Assembly: GCA_016218905.1 (NCBI GenBank)
Contig: JACRCS010000037.1
Span: 1-55,388 of the forward strand
DNA from: Deltaproteobacteria bacterium
GTDB taxonomy: Bacteria > Desulfobacterota_C > Deferrisomatia > Deferrisomatales > JACRMM01
Reading direction: 5' to 3'
Length of the DNA stretch: 55,388 nucleotides
Position numbers and translations under genes: made by a program. Below are positions 23,902 to 32,457 of this stretch, in pieces. Position 1 is the first letter of the stretch; every line of letters begins with the position of its first letter. The notes beneath the pieces are model-generated. The model was not told the DNA's origin. It saw nothing but the letters and a program-made list of their open reading frames with translations, and ran no database searches.

Positions 23902-25065
23902 CTAGCCCGCCGCGCCGCCCTCCACGGCGCAGAGGAGGTCGACGGTCGCCTCGGCGACGCCCCAGGACGCCAGCACCTCCCGCACCGGCCCGGCCTTCGC
24001 CGGCGCGACCCCGGTCGGAGTGCCCCTGAAACGGGGGGCCGCCCCCGGGACCGGCTTCCCGTCTACCTCGACGAAGACACCCCGGGCGACGTTCTGGGGG
24101 TAGCGCGGCGCCTCGCCGAGGTCGAGCACGGGGGAGACGCAGGCGTCCACGCCCTCGAAGACCGCCGCCCACTCGTCCCGGGTCTTCGTCCGGAAGGCCG
24201 CAGCAAACCGCTCCCGCAGGGCCGGCCAGTTCTCCTTCCGCTCCCGGACGGGCAGCTCGGCCGGGTCGAGGCCCAGGCCTTTCAGGAAGTTCTGGTAGAA
24301 CTTCGGCTCCATCGCGGCGACGGTGACGTGCCGGCCGTCCGCCGTCTCGTAGCTCCCCCCGAAGGGGCAGCCTCCGTCGATGGGGTTCGAGAACCGGCGG
24401 TCCTCCCACAGCCCGGCGTTCCGCATGCCGTAGATGTTCGTCAGGAGGGAGGCGACGCCGTCCACGATGGCGGCGTCCACGACCTGGCCCTCCCCCCCCT
24501 CCCGCGCGTGGAGCACGGCCGCGAGGACGCCGAGGCCGAGGTAGAGCCCGCCGCCGCCGAAGTCCCCCACCGCCGTCAGCGGCTGGGAAGGCGGCCGGTC
24601 GGGGTAGCCGATCGAGAAGAGCGCGCCGGTGACGGCCAGGTAGTTCGGGTCATGGCCGGCGACGGTCGCGAGCGGCCCCTCCCGGCCCCAGCCGGAGATC
24701 CGGCCGTAGACGAGGCGGGGGTTCCGGGCGAGGCACGGCTCGGGCCCGAGTCCCAGCTGCTCCATGACGCCGGGGCGAAACCCTTCGAGGAGCACGTCGG
24801 CCCGCGCCACGACGCCCAGCAGGGCGTCGGCGACGCCGGGCGGCTTCAGGTCGAGCACGAGCCGCGAGCGGCCGCGAAAGAGCGGGTCCGCCGACGGCGG
24901 GAGCGGCATCCGGCTCGTCCGGCCGCTCGGCGCGTCGATCGTGAGGAGGTCGGCGCCCATGTCCGCGAAGAGCATCCCGCAGAAGGGCACCGGGCCCATC
25001 CCCGCCATCTCGACGACCCGAAGCCCCGCCAGGGGCCCCTTCGCCTTCCTCCGTGCTTCCTCCAT
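23902..25065 (-). CDS. CaiB/BaiF family, alpha-methylacyl-CoA racemase-like
   Basis: 387 residues of the family III CoA-transferase/racemase fold. GLRVVEMAGMGPVPFCGMLFADMGAD and RISGWGREGPLATVAGHDPNYLAVTGAL match alpha-methylacyl-CoA racemases, with the GHD.NY block characteristic of AMACR/MCR. Racemases invert 2-methyl stereochemistry so that (S)-2-methylacyl-CoA can be dehydrogenated, which fits the two downstream dehydrogenases. CoA-transfer cannot be excluded. ATG at 25065 follows GGGAGGTGAAGG. Confidence 0.9.
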   Translation of the reverse strand: MEEARRKAKGPLAGLRVVEMAGMGPVPFCGMLFADMGADLLTIDAPSGRTSRMPLPPSADPLFRGRSRLVLDLKPPGVADALLGVVARADVLLEGFRPGVMEQLGLGPEPCLARNPRLVYGRISGWGREGPLATVAGHDPNYLAVTGALFSIGYPDRPPSQPLTAVGDFGGGGLYLGLGVLAAVLHAREGGEGQVVDAAIVDGVASLLTNIYGMRNAGLWEDRRFSNPIDGGCPFGGSYETADGRHVTVAAMEPKFYQNFLKGLGLDPAELPVRERKENWPALRERFAAAFRTKTRDEWAAVFEGVDACVSPVLDLGEAPRYPQNVARGVFVEVDGKPVPGAAPRFRGTPTGVAPAKAGPVREVLASWGVAEATVDLLCAVEGGAAG

Positions 25066-25099
25066 CCTTCACCTCCCGACGTGCACAGGAAAGGGCCGG

Positions 25100-25411
25100 T
25101 CAGATCCTGCGGTCGTGACCGGCCCAGAAGCGTTCTCGGATCTCCCGCTTCAAGATCTTGCCCGGCCCGGCTGCGAGGCAGAGACGGCCAGAACTCCACC
25201 GTCTTCGGAGTCTTGACGCTCCCGAGCCTCTCCTTGACGACCGAGATGATCTCGTCCTCACGGGCCCTCTCCCCATCACCCCCTTCGGCTTCCCGGTCGT
25301 CCCACCCGTGCTTCCGAGGGTGGCGATAGCTCTTCCCGACCCCCTCGACGAGGAGGCAGGTCCGGTCCGGCGCGAGGGAAGCCCCCGGTCGAAGTAGTCG
25401 ATCAGTCGCAT
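25100..25411 (-). pseudogene. AMP-forming CoA ligase reduced to about 310 bp
   Basis: Pieces of an ANL ligase follow one another in order but in changing frames: the N terminus MRLIDYFDRG with PDRTCLLVEGVGKSYRHPRK, the phosphate loop GGTTGKPKGVM, then EDEIISVVKERLGSVKTPKT, and the extreme C terminus GKILKREIRERFWAGHDRRI ending at 25100. About 1,250 of an expected 1,550 bp are missing, in more than one deletion. It is a dead gene that keeps both ends. It sits between the racemase and SDR genes of module C, which has an intact ligase upstream. Confidence 0.82.
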
Positions 25412-25523
25412 CTTCTCGCTCCTTCAACGCAGGCAGCCGCCAGGATCTCCCAGCCCTCTTCGGGGCGCCGCCACCCGACCCCGGTCGCCGCGGACCGCGA
25501 ACCGCCTCGGCAGGACACCGAGG

Positions 25524-26270
25524 CTAGCCGCGGGCGTTCAGGCCGCCGTCGACGAAGTAGAGGTAGCCGCTCATATAGGACGACGCCTCCGAGGCGAGAA
25601 AGACCATCATGGGCGTCAGGTCGTCCGGCGAGCCCCTTCGCCGCATCGGGATGTACGAAACGAGCGGATCCCCGGCGGCGGGAACGCTCTCCTCCTGCAT
25701 CCACCCCGCGCCGATCGCGTTCACCCGCACGTTCATGCGACCCCACTCCTGCGCGAGGGTGCGCGTGAGCTGGACGACGCCGCCGAGGCTCGCACAGTAG
25801 GCGCTGCCGTTGGGCAGCCCCCGCTCACCGAGACCGGAGACGACGTTGACGATCTTGCCCCTGCGCCGGGCCAGCATGTGCTTGCCGGCGGCCCGGGTGG
25901 TGAGGAAGACCGCCGTCAGGTTCTGGTCGAGCACCCCCTGCCACTCCTCGGGCGCCAGCTCGGCGAGCGGCCTGCCGAACTCCTGCTTCTGGGCGTTGAC
26001 CAGGATGTCCACCGGCCCGAGCTCGGAGACGGCCCGCCCGAGCGCCTCCTCCGCGGCGCGCGGACGGGTAAGGTCGGCCGGCAGCGCCAGCCCTTCCCCA
26101 CCGCGCCGACGGACCTCCTCGACGACGAGGCTCGCCTCGTCTCCCGGCGCGGCGACGGCGACGCGTGCCCCCGCCTCGACGAGCGCCACCGCCAGGGGGG
26201 TGAGCCAGCCGGGTCCCCTGCCCGCGAGGAGCGCCACTTCCCCGACCAGTCGGAACTCGTCGAGGATCAT
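25524..26270 (-). CDS. Divergent SDR lacking canonical cofactor and catalytic residues
   Basis: 248 residues with a clear SDR fold (VDILVNAQ, GKIVNVVSGLGERGLPNGSAY, NVRVNAIGAGWM, SGYLYFVDGG). The glycine motif TGxxxGxG is AGRGPGWL, NNAG is NAQK, and the catalytic YxxxK is YCASL, with Leu in place of the essential Lys. Serine and Tyr remain. It is therefore probably non-catalytic as an oxidoreductase or works by another mechanism. ATG at 26270 follows GAGGAG. It starts 11 bases after the intact SDR at 26281-27123, suggesting an active/inactive pair. Confidence 0.88.
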   Translation of the reverse strand: MILDEFRLVGEVALLAGRGPGWLTPLAVALVEAGARVAVAAPGDEASLVVEEVRRRGGEGLALPADLTRPRAAEEALGRAVSELGPVDILVNAQKQEFGRPLAELAPEEWQGVLDQNLTAVFLTTRAAGKHMLARRRGKIVNVVSGLGERGLPNGSAYCASLGGVVQLTRTLAQEWGRMNVRVNAIGAGWMQEESVPAAGDPLVSYIPMRRRGSPDDLTPMMVFLASEASSYMSGYLYFVDGGLNARG

Positions 26271-26280
26271 CGCCGCCTCC

Positions 26281-27123
26281 TCAGGTGAGGCCCCCGGGCT
26301 CGACAGCCCACGGGGGCGCGTAGCCCACCGGTGCGTAGGCGGCGCTTCTCGCCCCGTCCACGATGAAGCACTCCCCGCTCACGTAGTCCGAGGCGGAGGA
26401 GGCGAGGAAGACCGCCAGAGGACCCAGCTCCCGCGGTTCTCCGCACCGGCCGAGGGGGAGGAACGCCGCCTGCTTCTCCAGGAAGGCCGGGTCCACCTCC
26501 CGGCTGGCGAAGAGCCCGGGCGCGATCGCGTTCACGCAGATCCCGTGCCTCGCCCAGGTGACGGCCAGGGTCTTCGTCAGCATGATCACGCCTGCCTTGG
26601 ACGAGCAGTACGTGAACGCCCCCGGGGCGGCCCGGATGCCCGCGAGCGAGGCCATGTTGATGATCTTGCCCTCGCCTCGTTCGAGCATGTGGCGCGCCAC
26701 GGCCCGACAGCAGAAGAAGGTGCCGGTCAGGTTCACGTCCACCGCCGTCCGCCACATCTCGTCGGTCAGCTCCCAGATCGGGACGGGCTTTCGCGGGACC
26801 CGGTCCCGGGGCGACGCCTCGATGCCCCGGGCGACCCCCGCGTTGCAGATCAGGACGTCGATCTTCCCGAAGGTCCGCAGCGTCTCGTCCACGAGGCGGG
26901 CGACCTGGGCGGAGTCGGTGACGTCCGTGGGGACCGCGATCGCGGCCCGGCCGAGGGCGGTCACCTCCCGAACGGTCTCGGCCAGGGGCTCCGGGCTCCT
27001 CGCCGCGACCACCAGATCGGCCCCGGCCCGGGCGAGCGCGTGGCACATGGCCTTGCCGAGGTTCGTGCCCCCGCCCGTGACGATGGCGACCTTCCCGTCC
27101 AGTCCGAACCGCTCGAGGACCAT
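26281..27123 (-). CDS. Short-chain dehydrogenase/reductase
   Basis: 280-residue classical SDR with TGGGTNLG in place of the usual glycine motif, ICNAGVARG, an active site NMASLAGIRAAPGAFTYCSSK and a long C-terminal tail after FIVDGARSAAY. An extra loop of about 12 residues follows the NAG motif (EASPRDRVPRKPVPIWELTD). ATG at 27123 lies seven bases past the stop of the TIGR04076-like gene. Probably oxidises or reduces a hydroxyacyl or alcohol intermediate of module C. Confidence 0.9.
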   Translation of the reverse strand: MVLERFGLDGKVAIVTGGGTNLGKAMCHALARAGADLVVAARSPEPLAETVREVTALGRAAIAVPTDVTDSAQVARLVDETLRTFGKIDVLICNAGVARGIEASPRDRVPRKPVPIWELTDEMWRTAVDVNLTGTFFCCRAVARHMLERGEGKIINMASLAGIRAAPGAFTYCSSKAGVIMLTKTLAVTWARHGICVNAIAPGLFASREVDPAFLEKQAAFLPLGRCGEPRELGPLAVFLASSASDYVSGECFIVDGARSAAYAPVGYAPPWAVEPGGLT

Positions 27124-27130
27124 CGGAGCC

Positions 27131-27595
27131 CTACGGCCGCGCCTGGGCGGGGGCGTCCTGCCGCCGCCGCGGAACCGCACGGATCCGCAGGGTGACCTCT
27201 CCGGCGCCGCCCCGGGCGACCCCCACGTCCGGACAGCGGACCGTGTCGTGGAGGACCTCCGTGGCGCCGTGGAAGAAGGCCTCCCACAGCCGGTCGATGA
27301 GCGGTTTGAGCGCCCAGACGGCGGCGGCGCAGAGGCGCGGCGGACACTCCTCGGCGACGAGGCACCCGTGGGAGTCGACCAGGAACCGGTCGCCGACGCG
27401 GTAGCCGGCCGCGCAGTTCTTCGCCTCGATCACCTCGACCACCATCTCGTGGGTCACGAAGGCGCGGCCCTCCTCCATGGCCTTCACGTTCTTCGGGAAG
27501 GAGCGGTAGGTGGCGAGCTCCTCGTCCGTGAAGCCCAGGTGCTCCTGGACCCCCTTCCACCGCTTCTCCAGCGCCGCCTCTCGGTCAGAGCTCAT
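27131..27595 (-). CDS. TIGR04076-like small protein
   Basis: 154 residues. The central block VVEVIEAKNCAAGYRVGDRFLVDSHG followed by LCAAAVWALKPLIDRLWEA matches TIGR04076 proteins (K.C..G...GD.F.V....CP.A...L.P), small domains of unknown function often found beside catabolic oxidoreductases. The N-terminal 50 residues (LGFTDEELATYRSFPKNVKAMEEG) are an extension. Several Cys could bind metal. It overlaps the end of the small ORF at 27585-27841. Confidence 0.65.
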   Translation of the reverse strand: MSSDREAALEKRWKGVQEHLGFTDEELATYRSFPKNVKAMEEGRAFVTHEMVVEVIEAKNCAAGYRVGDRFLVDSHGCLVAEECPPRLCAAAVWALKPLIDRLWEAFFHGATEVLHDTVRCPDVGVARGGAGEVTLRIRAVPRRRQDAPAQARP

Positions 27596-27841
27596 CTCTC
27601 CTCCTCGTTTCCGCGCGGGCGCGCTCGCCCGCGTCTTCCGAGCGTCGGTTCAGCAGGGCCCGCGCCGCCGCCCAGAGCGCGGACCGGTCCGTCCCCTTGA
27701 TGGCCGCGTCGTGAAGGGACCAGAGGTGCCTCTCGTGCTCGTCCGAGATGCGGCGAATGCGGTCGGCGGGCCAGGAGGGATCCCACGCTGGATGTTCCTC
27801 GCCTGGAGCCCCCGGAGGGTTCGATCGACGGCGCCGTTCAC
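27585..27841 (-). CDS. Small unannotated ORF, about 85 residues, frameshift near 27785
   Basis: GTG at 27841 has a perfect AGGAGG (27848-27853) six bases upstream, overlapping the ligase stop. It reads VNGAVDRTLRGLQARNIQ, then, after gaining one base near 27785, WDPSWPADRIRRISDEHERH and LWSLHDAAIKGTDRSALWAA to a TGA at 27585. Without the shift the frame becomes Pro/Arg-rich and stops at 27650. The second-frame composition is natural and helical. I do not recognise the family. It could be a small conserved partner of the TIGR04076 gene. Confidence 0.45.
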
Positions 27842-27852
27842 TTCCGACCTCC

Positions 27853-29421
27853 TCACGCCCTGGTGGCGTCCCACGTCTCCGCCGTGACGCCCTCGAGCTT
27901 GAGCTTGTACTTCTCCACCCGGTTCGTCGGGGTCTTCGGCAGGCTCTCCAGGACGCGGATGTAGCGCGGGACCATGAAGGAGGCCATCCGCTCGCTGCAG
28001 TGACGGTGGAGCTCGCCGGGGTCGATCCGGTGCTCCGGCTTCGGGGCGGCGCAGATCAGCACGTCCTCCTCGCCGACGTCGGAGGCGACCCCGATCGCGG
28101 CGCTCTCCAGGACGGCGGGAAAGGCGTTGACGACCTGCTCGAGCTCGAAGGAGCTGATGTTCTCGCCCCGCCGCCGGATCGCGTCCTTCTTCCGGTCCTT
28201 GAAGCGGTAGAAGCCGTCCGGTTCCCGCACGAGGTAGTCTCCGGTGTGGAACCAGAGGTCCCGCCACGCCTCCACCGTCTTCTCCGGCATCCCGACGTAC
28301 TCGAGCATGAAGAAGTCGGGGATCTTCGGCCTCACCAGCAGCTCTCCGGGGTCGCCGTCGGGCACCGGGCGCCCCTGGTCGTCCACCAGGCGCACTTCGA
28401 AGTGGGGCTGCAGCTTCCCGCAGGTGCCCGGCCGCCGGGCGCCGGGGAGGCTGAGGAACATGATCCCCACCTCGGTCATCCCGTAGCCTTCGACCAGGGT
28501 GACCCCGAAGCGCTGCTCGAAAGCCTCCCAGATGGAGACCGGCGCACCCGCCCCGAAGAGAGCCCGCAGGGGGTTGTCCGCGTCGTCGGCGCGCGGCTCC
28601 GCCTTCATGAGGATGGGGATCATGCTGCCGACGTAGTTGGCCGCGGTGCAGCCGTGGCGGCGCACGTCGGGCCAGAAGGCGCTCGCCGAGAAGCGCTCCA
28701 CCAGGACGACCCGTGCTCCCGCGGAGAGCGCCGCCAGGGCGCCCATGATCTGGCCCGCCCCATGGACGAGGGGAAGGGCGAGGTAGACGCAGTCGCCGGG
28801 CCCGTACCCCATCGACGCGGCGGTGATGCGCGCCGTCTGAAAGCCTTCGTTCTGAGGCTTCAGCGACCCCTTCGAGGGGCCCGTCGTCCCCGACGTGAAC
28901 ATGATGAGCGCCGGGTCAGGCGGACGGACGACCGGCGCCTGGAACGAGCCCCGGTGCGCCAGCAGCTCTTCGAAGCGGACGCTCGCCCGGGCCGGCGGGA
29001 CCGCGTCGGGCGCCCCGTCGAGGACGACGATCGTGCGAAGGTCCGGAAGGCTCTCGAGCTCCGGGAGGAGCTGGGGCAGGTACCGGTCCTCCACGACGGC
29101 GAGGCTGCAGCGGGCGATCGAGAGCATGTGGCGGAGGATGCTGCCCCGGTGGGCCGTGTTGACCGGGACGAGCACCGCACCGAGCTTGCTCGCCGCGAAC
29201 CACGTGTAGAGGAACTCGGGCCGGTTGCCGGTCATCACCGCGACCGGGTCGCCCCCTCGGACGCCGAGGTGCTGGAACGCCCCGGCGAGGGTGTCGGAGC
29301 GCGCCTCCAGTGCGGCGAAGGAGACGGTCTCCTCCCGGAAGAGGAGAAACGGGGCGTCGCCGCGCCGGGCCGCCTGTTCTCGGAGGAGCTCGTGATGGGT
29401 TCCCTGTGCGTCGTCCGGCAT
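27853..29421 (-). CDS. AMP-forming CoA ligase, CaiC/long-chain branch
   Basis: 522 residues. Canonical ANL motifs: phosphate loop MFTSGTTGPSKGSLK, VEGYGMTEVG, WFHTGDYLVREPDGFYRFKDRKKDAIRRRGENISSFELE and C-terminal LPKTPTNRVEKYKLK with the catalytic Lys. GENISSFELE and overall layout resemble crotonobetaine/carnitine-CoA ligase CaiC and related enzymes. ATG at 29421, 12 bases beyond dctM. As the only intact ligase of module C it is expected to activate the acid imported by the TRAP system. Confidence 0.93.
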   Translation of the reverse strand: MPDDAQGTHHELLREQAARRGDAPFLLFREETVSFAALEARSDTLAGAFQHLGVRGGDPVAVMTGNRPEFLYTWFAASKLGAVLVPVNTAHRGSILRHMLSIARCSLAVVEDRYLPQLLPELESLPDLRTIVVLDGAPDAVPPARASVRFEELLAHRGSFQAPVVRPPDPALIMFTSGTTGPSKGSLKPQNEGFQTARITAASMGYGPGDCVYLALPLVHGAGQIMGALAALSAGARVVLVERFSASAFWPDVRRHGCTAANYVGSMIPILMKAEPRADDADNPLRALFGAGAPVSIWEAFEQRFGVTLVEGYGMTEVGIMFLSLPGARRPGTCGKLQPHFEVRLVDDQGRPVPDGDPGELLVRPKIPDFFMLEYVGMPEKTVEAWRDLWFHTGDYLVREPDGFYRFKDRKKDAIRRRGENISSFELEQVVNAFPAVLESAAIGVASDVGEEDVLICAAPKPEHRIDPGELHRHCSERMASFMVPRYIRVLESLPKTPTNRVEKYKLKLEGVTAETWDATRA

Positions 29422-29433
29422 CGGCAACTCAGG

Positions 29434-30732
29434 TCATTCCAGCGCCCGGGGGAGCCAGGTCGCCACGTCGGGGAAGAGGAAGAGGAGCACCAGGCACCCC
29501 AGGAGGCTCAAGAGAAACGGCAGGACCCCTCGGTAGACGACGCCGATCGACTCTCCCGTGATGCTCTTCACGATGAAGACCGAAACCGCGACCGGCGGGA
29601 TCACCACCCCGATCATGAGGGTGACGCCGATGCAGACGGCGAACCAGACCGGGTCGAAGCCGAGCTTCATGGCCACCGGGAAGAAGATCGGGGTCGCGAG
29701 GATCATGAACGCCATGTCGTCGATGAACGAGCCGCCCACCAGGTAGATGACGACGATGACCGCCATGATCGCCTTGGGCGGCAGGGGAAGCGTCACCGCC
29801 CACTCCGCGATGACCGCCGGGATCTTGGTAACGGTGATGAAGTGACCCAGCACGGCGGAGCCGGCGATCAGCATCAGGACCATGCACCCCATGCGCAGCG
29901 ACTCGCTGATCGAGACGATGAGGCCCTTCGTGTCGAGGTCGCGCTTCGCCATCGTCAGGGCGACGACCGCGATGGCGCCTGCACTTCCGGCCTCCGTCGG
30001 CGTGAAGAGCCCTTTCAGGAGTCCCCCGATGACGATGCAGAAGATCAGGAGCGGCCAGACCACCTGGGGGAGCGAGCGCGTGCGCTCCCTCCAGGCGAAG
30101 ACGGGTCCCTTCGGTCCCAACGCCGGGTCGATCCGGCACCAGACGAGGATGACGAGCAGGAACAGGAGCGCGATGAGCAGACCCGGGACGGTCCCCGCGA
30201 GGAAGAGGGTGCCGATCGACTGCTCGGTGATCATCGCCATGATGATCATGACCCCGCTCGGGGGAATGAGGACGCCGAGCGTGCCCACGCTCGCGACGAT
30301 CCCTGTCGAGAGCCGCCTGCTGTAGCCGTACTTGTCCATCTCCGGGATCGCGACGCTCGAGAAGGTCGCCGCGGTGGCGAGCGTCGACCCGGAGATCGCC
30401 TTGAAGAACGTCGCGCCCACCACGGTCGCGAGGGCGAGGCCGCCGGGAACGTGGCCGACGAACTTCCGGGCCGTCTTGTACAGCTCCTCGGCCATGCCCG
30501 AATTCGAAGCCGCCTGGCCCATCAGCACGAAGAGCGGCACCACGGTGAAGGCGTAGGACGCAAAGGCGTCGAAATAGTCTTTGCCCAGGAGATTGACCGC
30601 GGCGTGCACCGACCGCAGATACGCAAAGCCGAGGAAACCCACGGCCGTCATGGCGAAGGCCAGCTCGATCCCCGTGAGGAAGAGCAGCAGGAGCAGCACC
30701 AGGCCGACGCATCCGACGAGCAGCTCAGCCAT
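29434..30732 (-). CDS. dctM: TRAP transporter large permease (DctM), second system
   Basis: 432 residues with the same blocks as the copy at 3066: GKDYFDAFASYAFTVVPLF, GSTLATAATFSSVAIPEM, LIPPSGVMIIMAM, LFTPTEAG, GGSFIDDMAFMILATPIFF. Its start overlaps the dctQ end by eight bases. The two DctM proteins are close paralogues, so modules A and C probably import related organic acids. Confidence 0.95.
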   Translation of the reverse strand: MAELLVGCVGLVLLLLLFLTGIELAFAMTAVGFLGFAYLRSVHAAVNLLGKDYFDAFASYAFTVVPLFVLMGQAASNSGMAEELYKTARKFVGHVPGGLALATVVGATFFKAISGSTLATAATFSSVAIPEMDKYGYSRRLSTGIVASVGTLGVLIPPSGVMIIMAMITEQSIGTLFLAGTVPGLLIALLFLLVILVWCRIDPALGPKGPVFAWRERTRSLPQVVWPLLIFCIVIGGLLKGLFTPTEAGSAGAIAVVALTMAKRDLDTKGLIVSISESLRMGCMVLMLIAGSAVLGHFITVTKIPAVIAEWAVTLPLPPKAIMAVIVVIYLVGGSFIDDMAFMILATPIFFPVAMKLGFDPVWFAVCIGVTLMIGVVIPPVAVSVFIVKSITGESIGVVYRGVLPFLLSLLGCLVLLFLFPDVATWLPRALE

Positions 30733-31252
30733 GGGCTCTTCGTCCCGCCCCGAACGCCTCCAGCACGAGGAGGACGGCCTCCACGAAGAACGCGACTCCC
30801 ATCGCCAGGGCGACCGGGTAGAAGGGCAGGTGAAGGACCGGGGTCACCTCCTGCGACTCGAGGATCCGGAAGGCGATCCGCACGATGCTGTAGCTCATGA
30901 TCAGGAAGATCACCGCGCTCAGGAGCCGCGTGGCGACCGTGAGCACGGACCGGGTCGGCCCCGAGACCCTCGTGATGAGGAGGTCGACGAAGACGTGCGC
31001 CTTCGCCCGGGTCGTAAGCGGGACGGCCAGGCCCACGACGAGGCCGCCCGCGAACGAGACGATCTCGAAGGTGCCGGGGATCGGCATCCGGAAAGCCCTG
31101 CCGATGATGTCGGCCGCGGTGAGCAGCATCACCAGGACGAGCGCGACTCCGGCGACGATCGCGAGCCAGGCGCTCGCCCTGCCGAAGAACGTGTCGAGGC
31201 GCTCTACGACCGTCGGCGCTCGCTCGGGCGGTACCTCAAGGCGCTCGACCAT
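30725..31252 (-). CDS. dctQ: TRAP transporter small permease (DctQ), second system
   Basis: 175 residues, four hydrophobic helices, with AADIIGRAFRMPIPGTFEIVSFAGG as the family block. It starts 11 bases after dctP and overlaps dctM, giving an intact dctPQM order. Confidence 0.92.
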   Translation of the reverse strand: MVERLEVPPERAPTVVERLDTFFGRASAWLAIVAGVALVLVMLLTAADIIGRAFRMPIPGTFEIVSFAGGLVVGLAVPLTTRAKAHVFVDLLITRVSGPTRSVLTVATRLLSAVIFLIMSYSIVRIAFRILESQEVTPVLHLPFYPVALAMGVAFFVEAVLLVLEAFGAGRRAHG

Positions 31253-31263
31253 GAGCGGCCTTC

Positions 31264-32280
31264 CTACTGCTGATGAGTCCTGGCAAAGTCGCGGCAGAAC
31301 TTCAGGGCTTCGGCGGCAGGAAGACCCTTCGCGCTCTTTTCCTTGACGTACAGGTCATACAAGGGCGCGATCTTGCGGAACCACCTCTGTTCCTCTTCCG
31401 GGGACAGCTTGAAGACGGTCCGGGTCGAGTACTGTTTGATCGCCATCTGGTCCATTTCATCCCAGCGGCGCGCGAGCTTGTCCGAGTACTCTTCGCCCAA
31501 TGCGTTCATCGTCTCCTGGACGTCGGCGGGCAGGGAGTTCCACTTCTTCTTGTTCATGATGACGTAGCCGGTGCTCTCGAAGGCCGTCCCGTAGTTCTCC
31601 GTCGTGTAGGGGAGGATCTCACCGAACTTCAAGAAGACCAGAGCATCGGGCGTGGCGACGACGCCGTCGGCGACGCCTCGCTTGAGGGCGTCGTACGTAT
31701 CGGGGGCCGGCATCACGAGGGGAACACCGCCCAGCTCTTTGACGATCGAGGTGATGAAGCCGCCGGGGCATCGGAGCTTCAGGCCTTGGAGGTCCTCGAG
31801 CTTCCGGACGGGGGTCTTGGTGTGGACGATCCCAGGACCGTGGGAGAGGAGAAAGAGCACCTTTACGCCATCCAGTTCCTTGGGTTGGAACTTCTTGTAC
31901 ATGCTGTTGGAGAGCTGGGTCATGATCCGCGCGTTCTTGATGCCGTGGGGCAGGTCCAGCACCTCCATCAGGGGGAAACGGCCCGGGTTGATGCTGAGGG
32001 ACGCGAACCCCATGTCGGCGATCTCATTCATCACGGAGTCGTACGTCTGGGGCATCGGGACGAGGGTCTGCCCGTGGTGGACGGTGATCTTGACCCGCCC
32101 GTTGGTCCTCCTCTCCGCCTCCTTGGCGAACTCGACCAACAAGACGCTCAAGGGGTTCTGCGGCGGCAGAAAGCTGGCCAGTTCGAGCGCGGCGACCTTA
32201 TCGGCGCCGTACGAGGGAAGAGGGGACAGAAAGGGAAAGAGACAGAAGGAGACGAGGGCGCCGGCGACCAGCTTCTTCAT
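31264..32280 (-). CDS. dctP: TRAP transporter periplasmic binding protein (DctP)
   Basis: 338 residues with a signal peptide (MKKLVAGALVSFCLFPFL). Mature features: FAKEAERRTNGRVKI, INPGRFPLMEVLDLPHGI, LRCPGGFITSIVKELGG (where DctP proteins hold the carboxylate-binding Arg) and the C terminus KSAKGLPAAEALKFCRDF. ATG at 32280 follows GAGGAG. First gene after promoter P2. It served as template to recognise the deleted copy at 4851-5380. The gene is visibly less GC-rich than the ligases and SDRs around it. Confidence 0.95.
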   Translation of the reverse strand: MKKLVAGALVSFCLFPFLSPLPSYGADKVAALELASFLPPQNPLSVLLVEFAKEAERRTNGRVKITVHHGQTLVPMPQTYDSVMNEIADMGFASLSINPGRFPLMEVLDLPHGIKNARIMTQLSNSMYKKFQPKELDGVKVLFLLSHGPGIVHTKTPVRKLEDLQGLKLRCPGGFITSIVKELGGVPLVMPAPDTYDALKRGVADGVVATPDALVFLKFGEILPYTTENYGTAFESTGYVIMNKKKWNSLPADVQETMNALGEEYSDKLARRWDEMDQMAIKQYSTRTVFKLSPEEEQRWFRKIAPLYDLYVKEKSAKGLPAAEALKFCRDFARTHQQ

Positions 32281-32360
32281 GATGCTCTCCTCTTTCCGGG
32301 AATCTGGTTGGACCGTTTTCGCTTCAGCCTACCTTTCGCATTGGCTTGACTCGGATCTCG

Positions 32361-32386
32361 GTCCCGCCCGAGGAGCGGGTCGGGAC
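32361..32386. other. Hairpin in the leader between P2 and dctP
   Basis: GTCCCGCCCG, loop AGGAG, then CGGGTCGGGAC pair as a 10-bp stem with one bulge. It sits in the roughly 190-nt untranslated leader that P2 would give dctP. No U-tract follows on the transcript, so simple termination is unlikely. Confidence 0.35.
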
Positions 32387-32457
32387 AGAGAGAGCGAGGC
32401 AGTGCAACCCGCCTGGGAGGACGGGGGCGACGGGGGGAGCGACAGCGCGCGGTGAAC

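Noticed and set aside
27748..30900. 1,050-codon plus-strand open frame
   Set aside because: It is antisense to the ligase and TRAP genes, has the Arg/Asp/Glu/Gly-rich composition of high-GC antisense frames and no recognisable domain.
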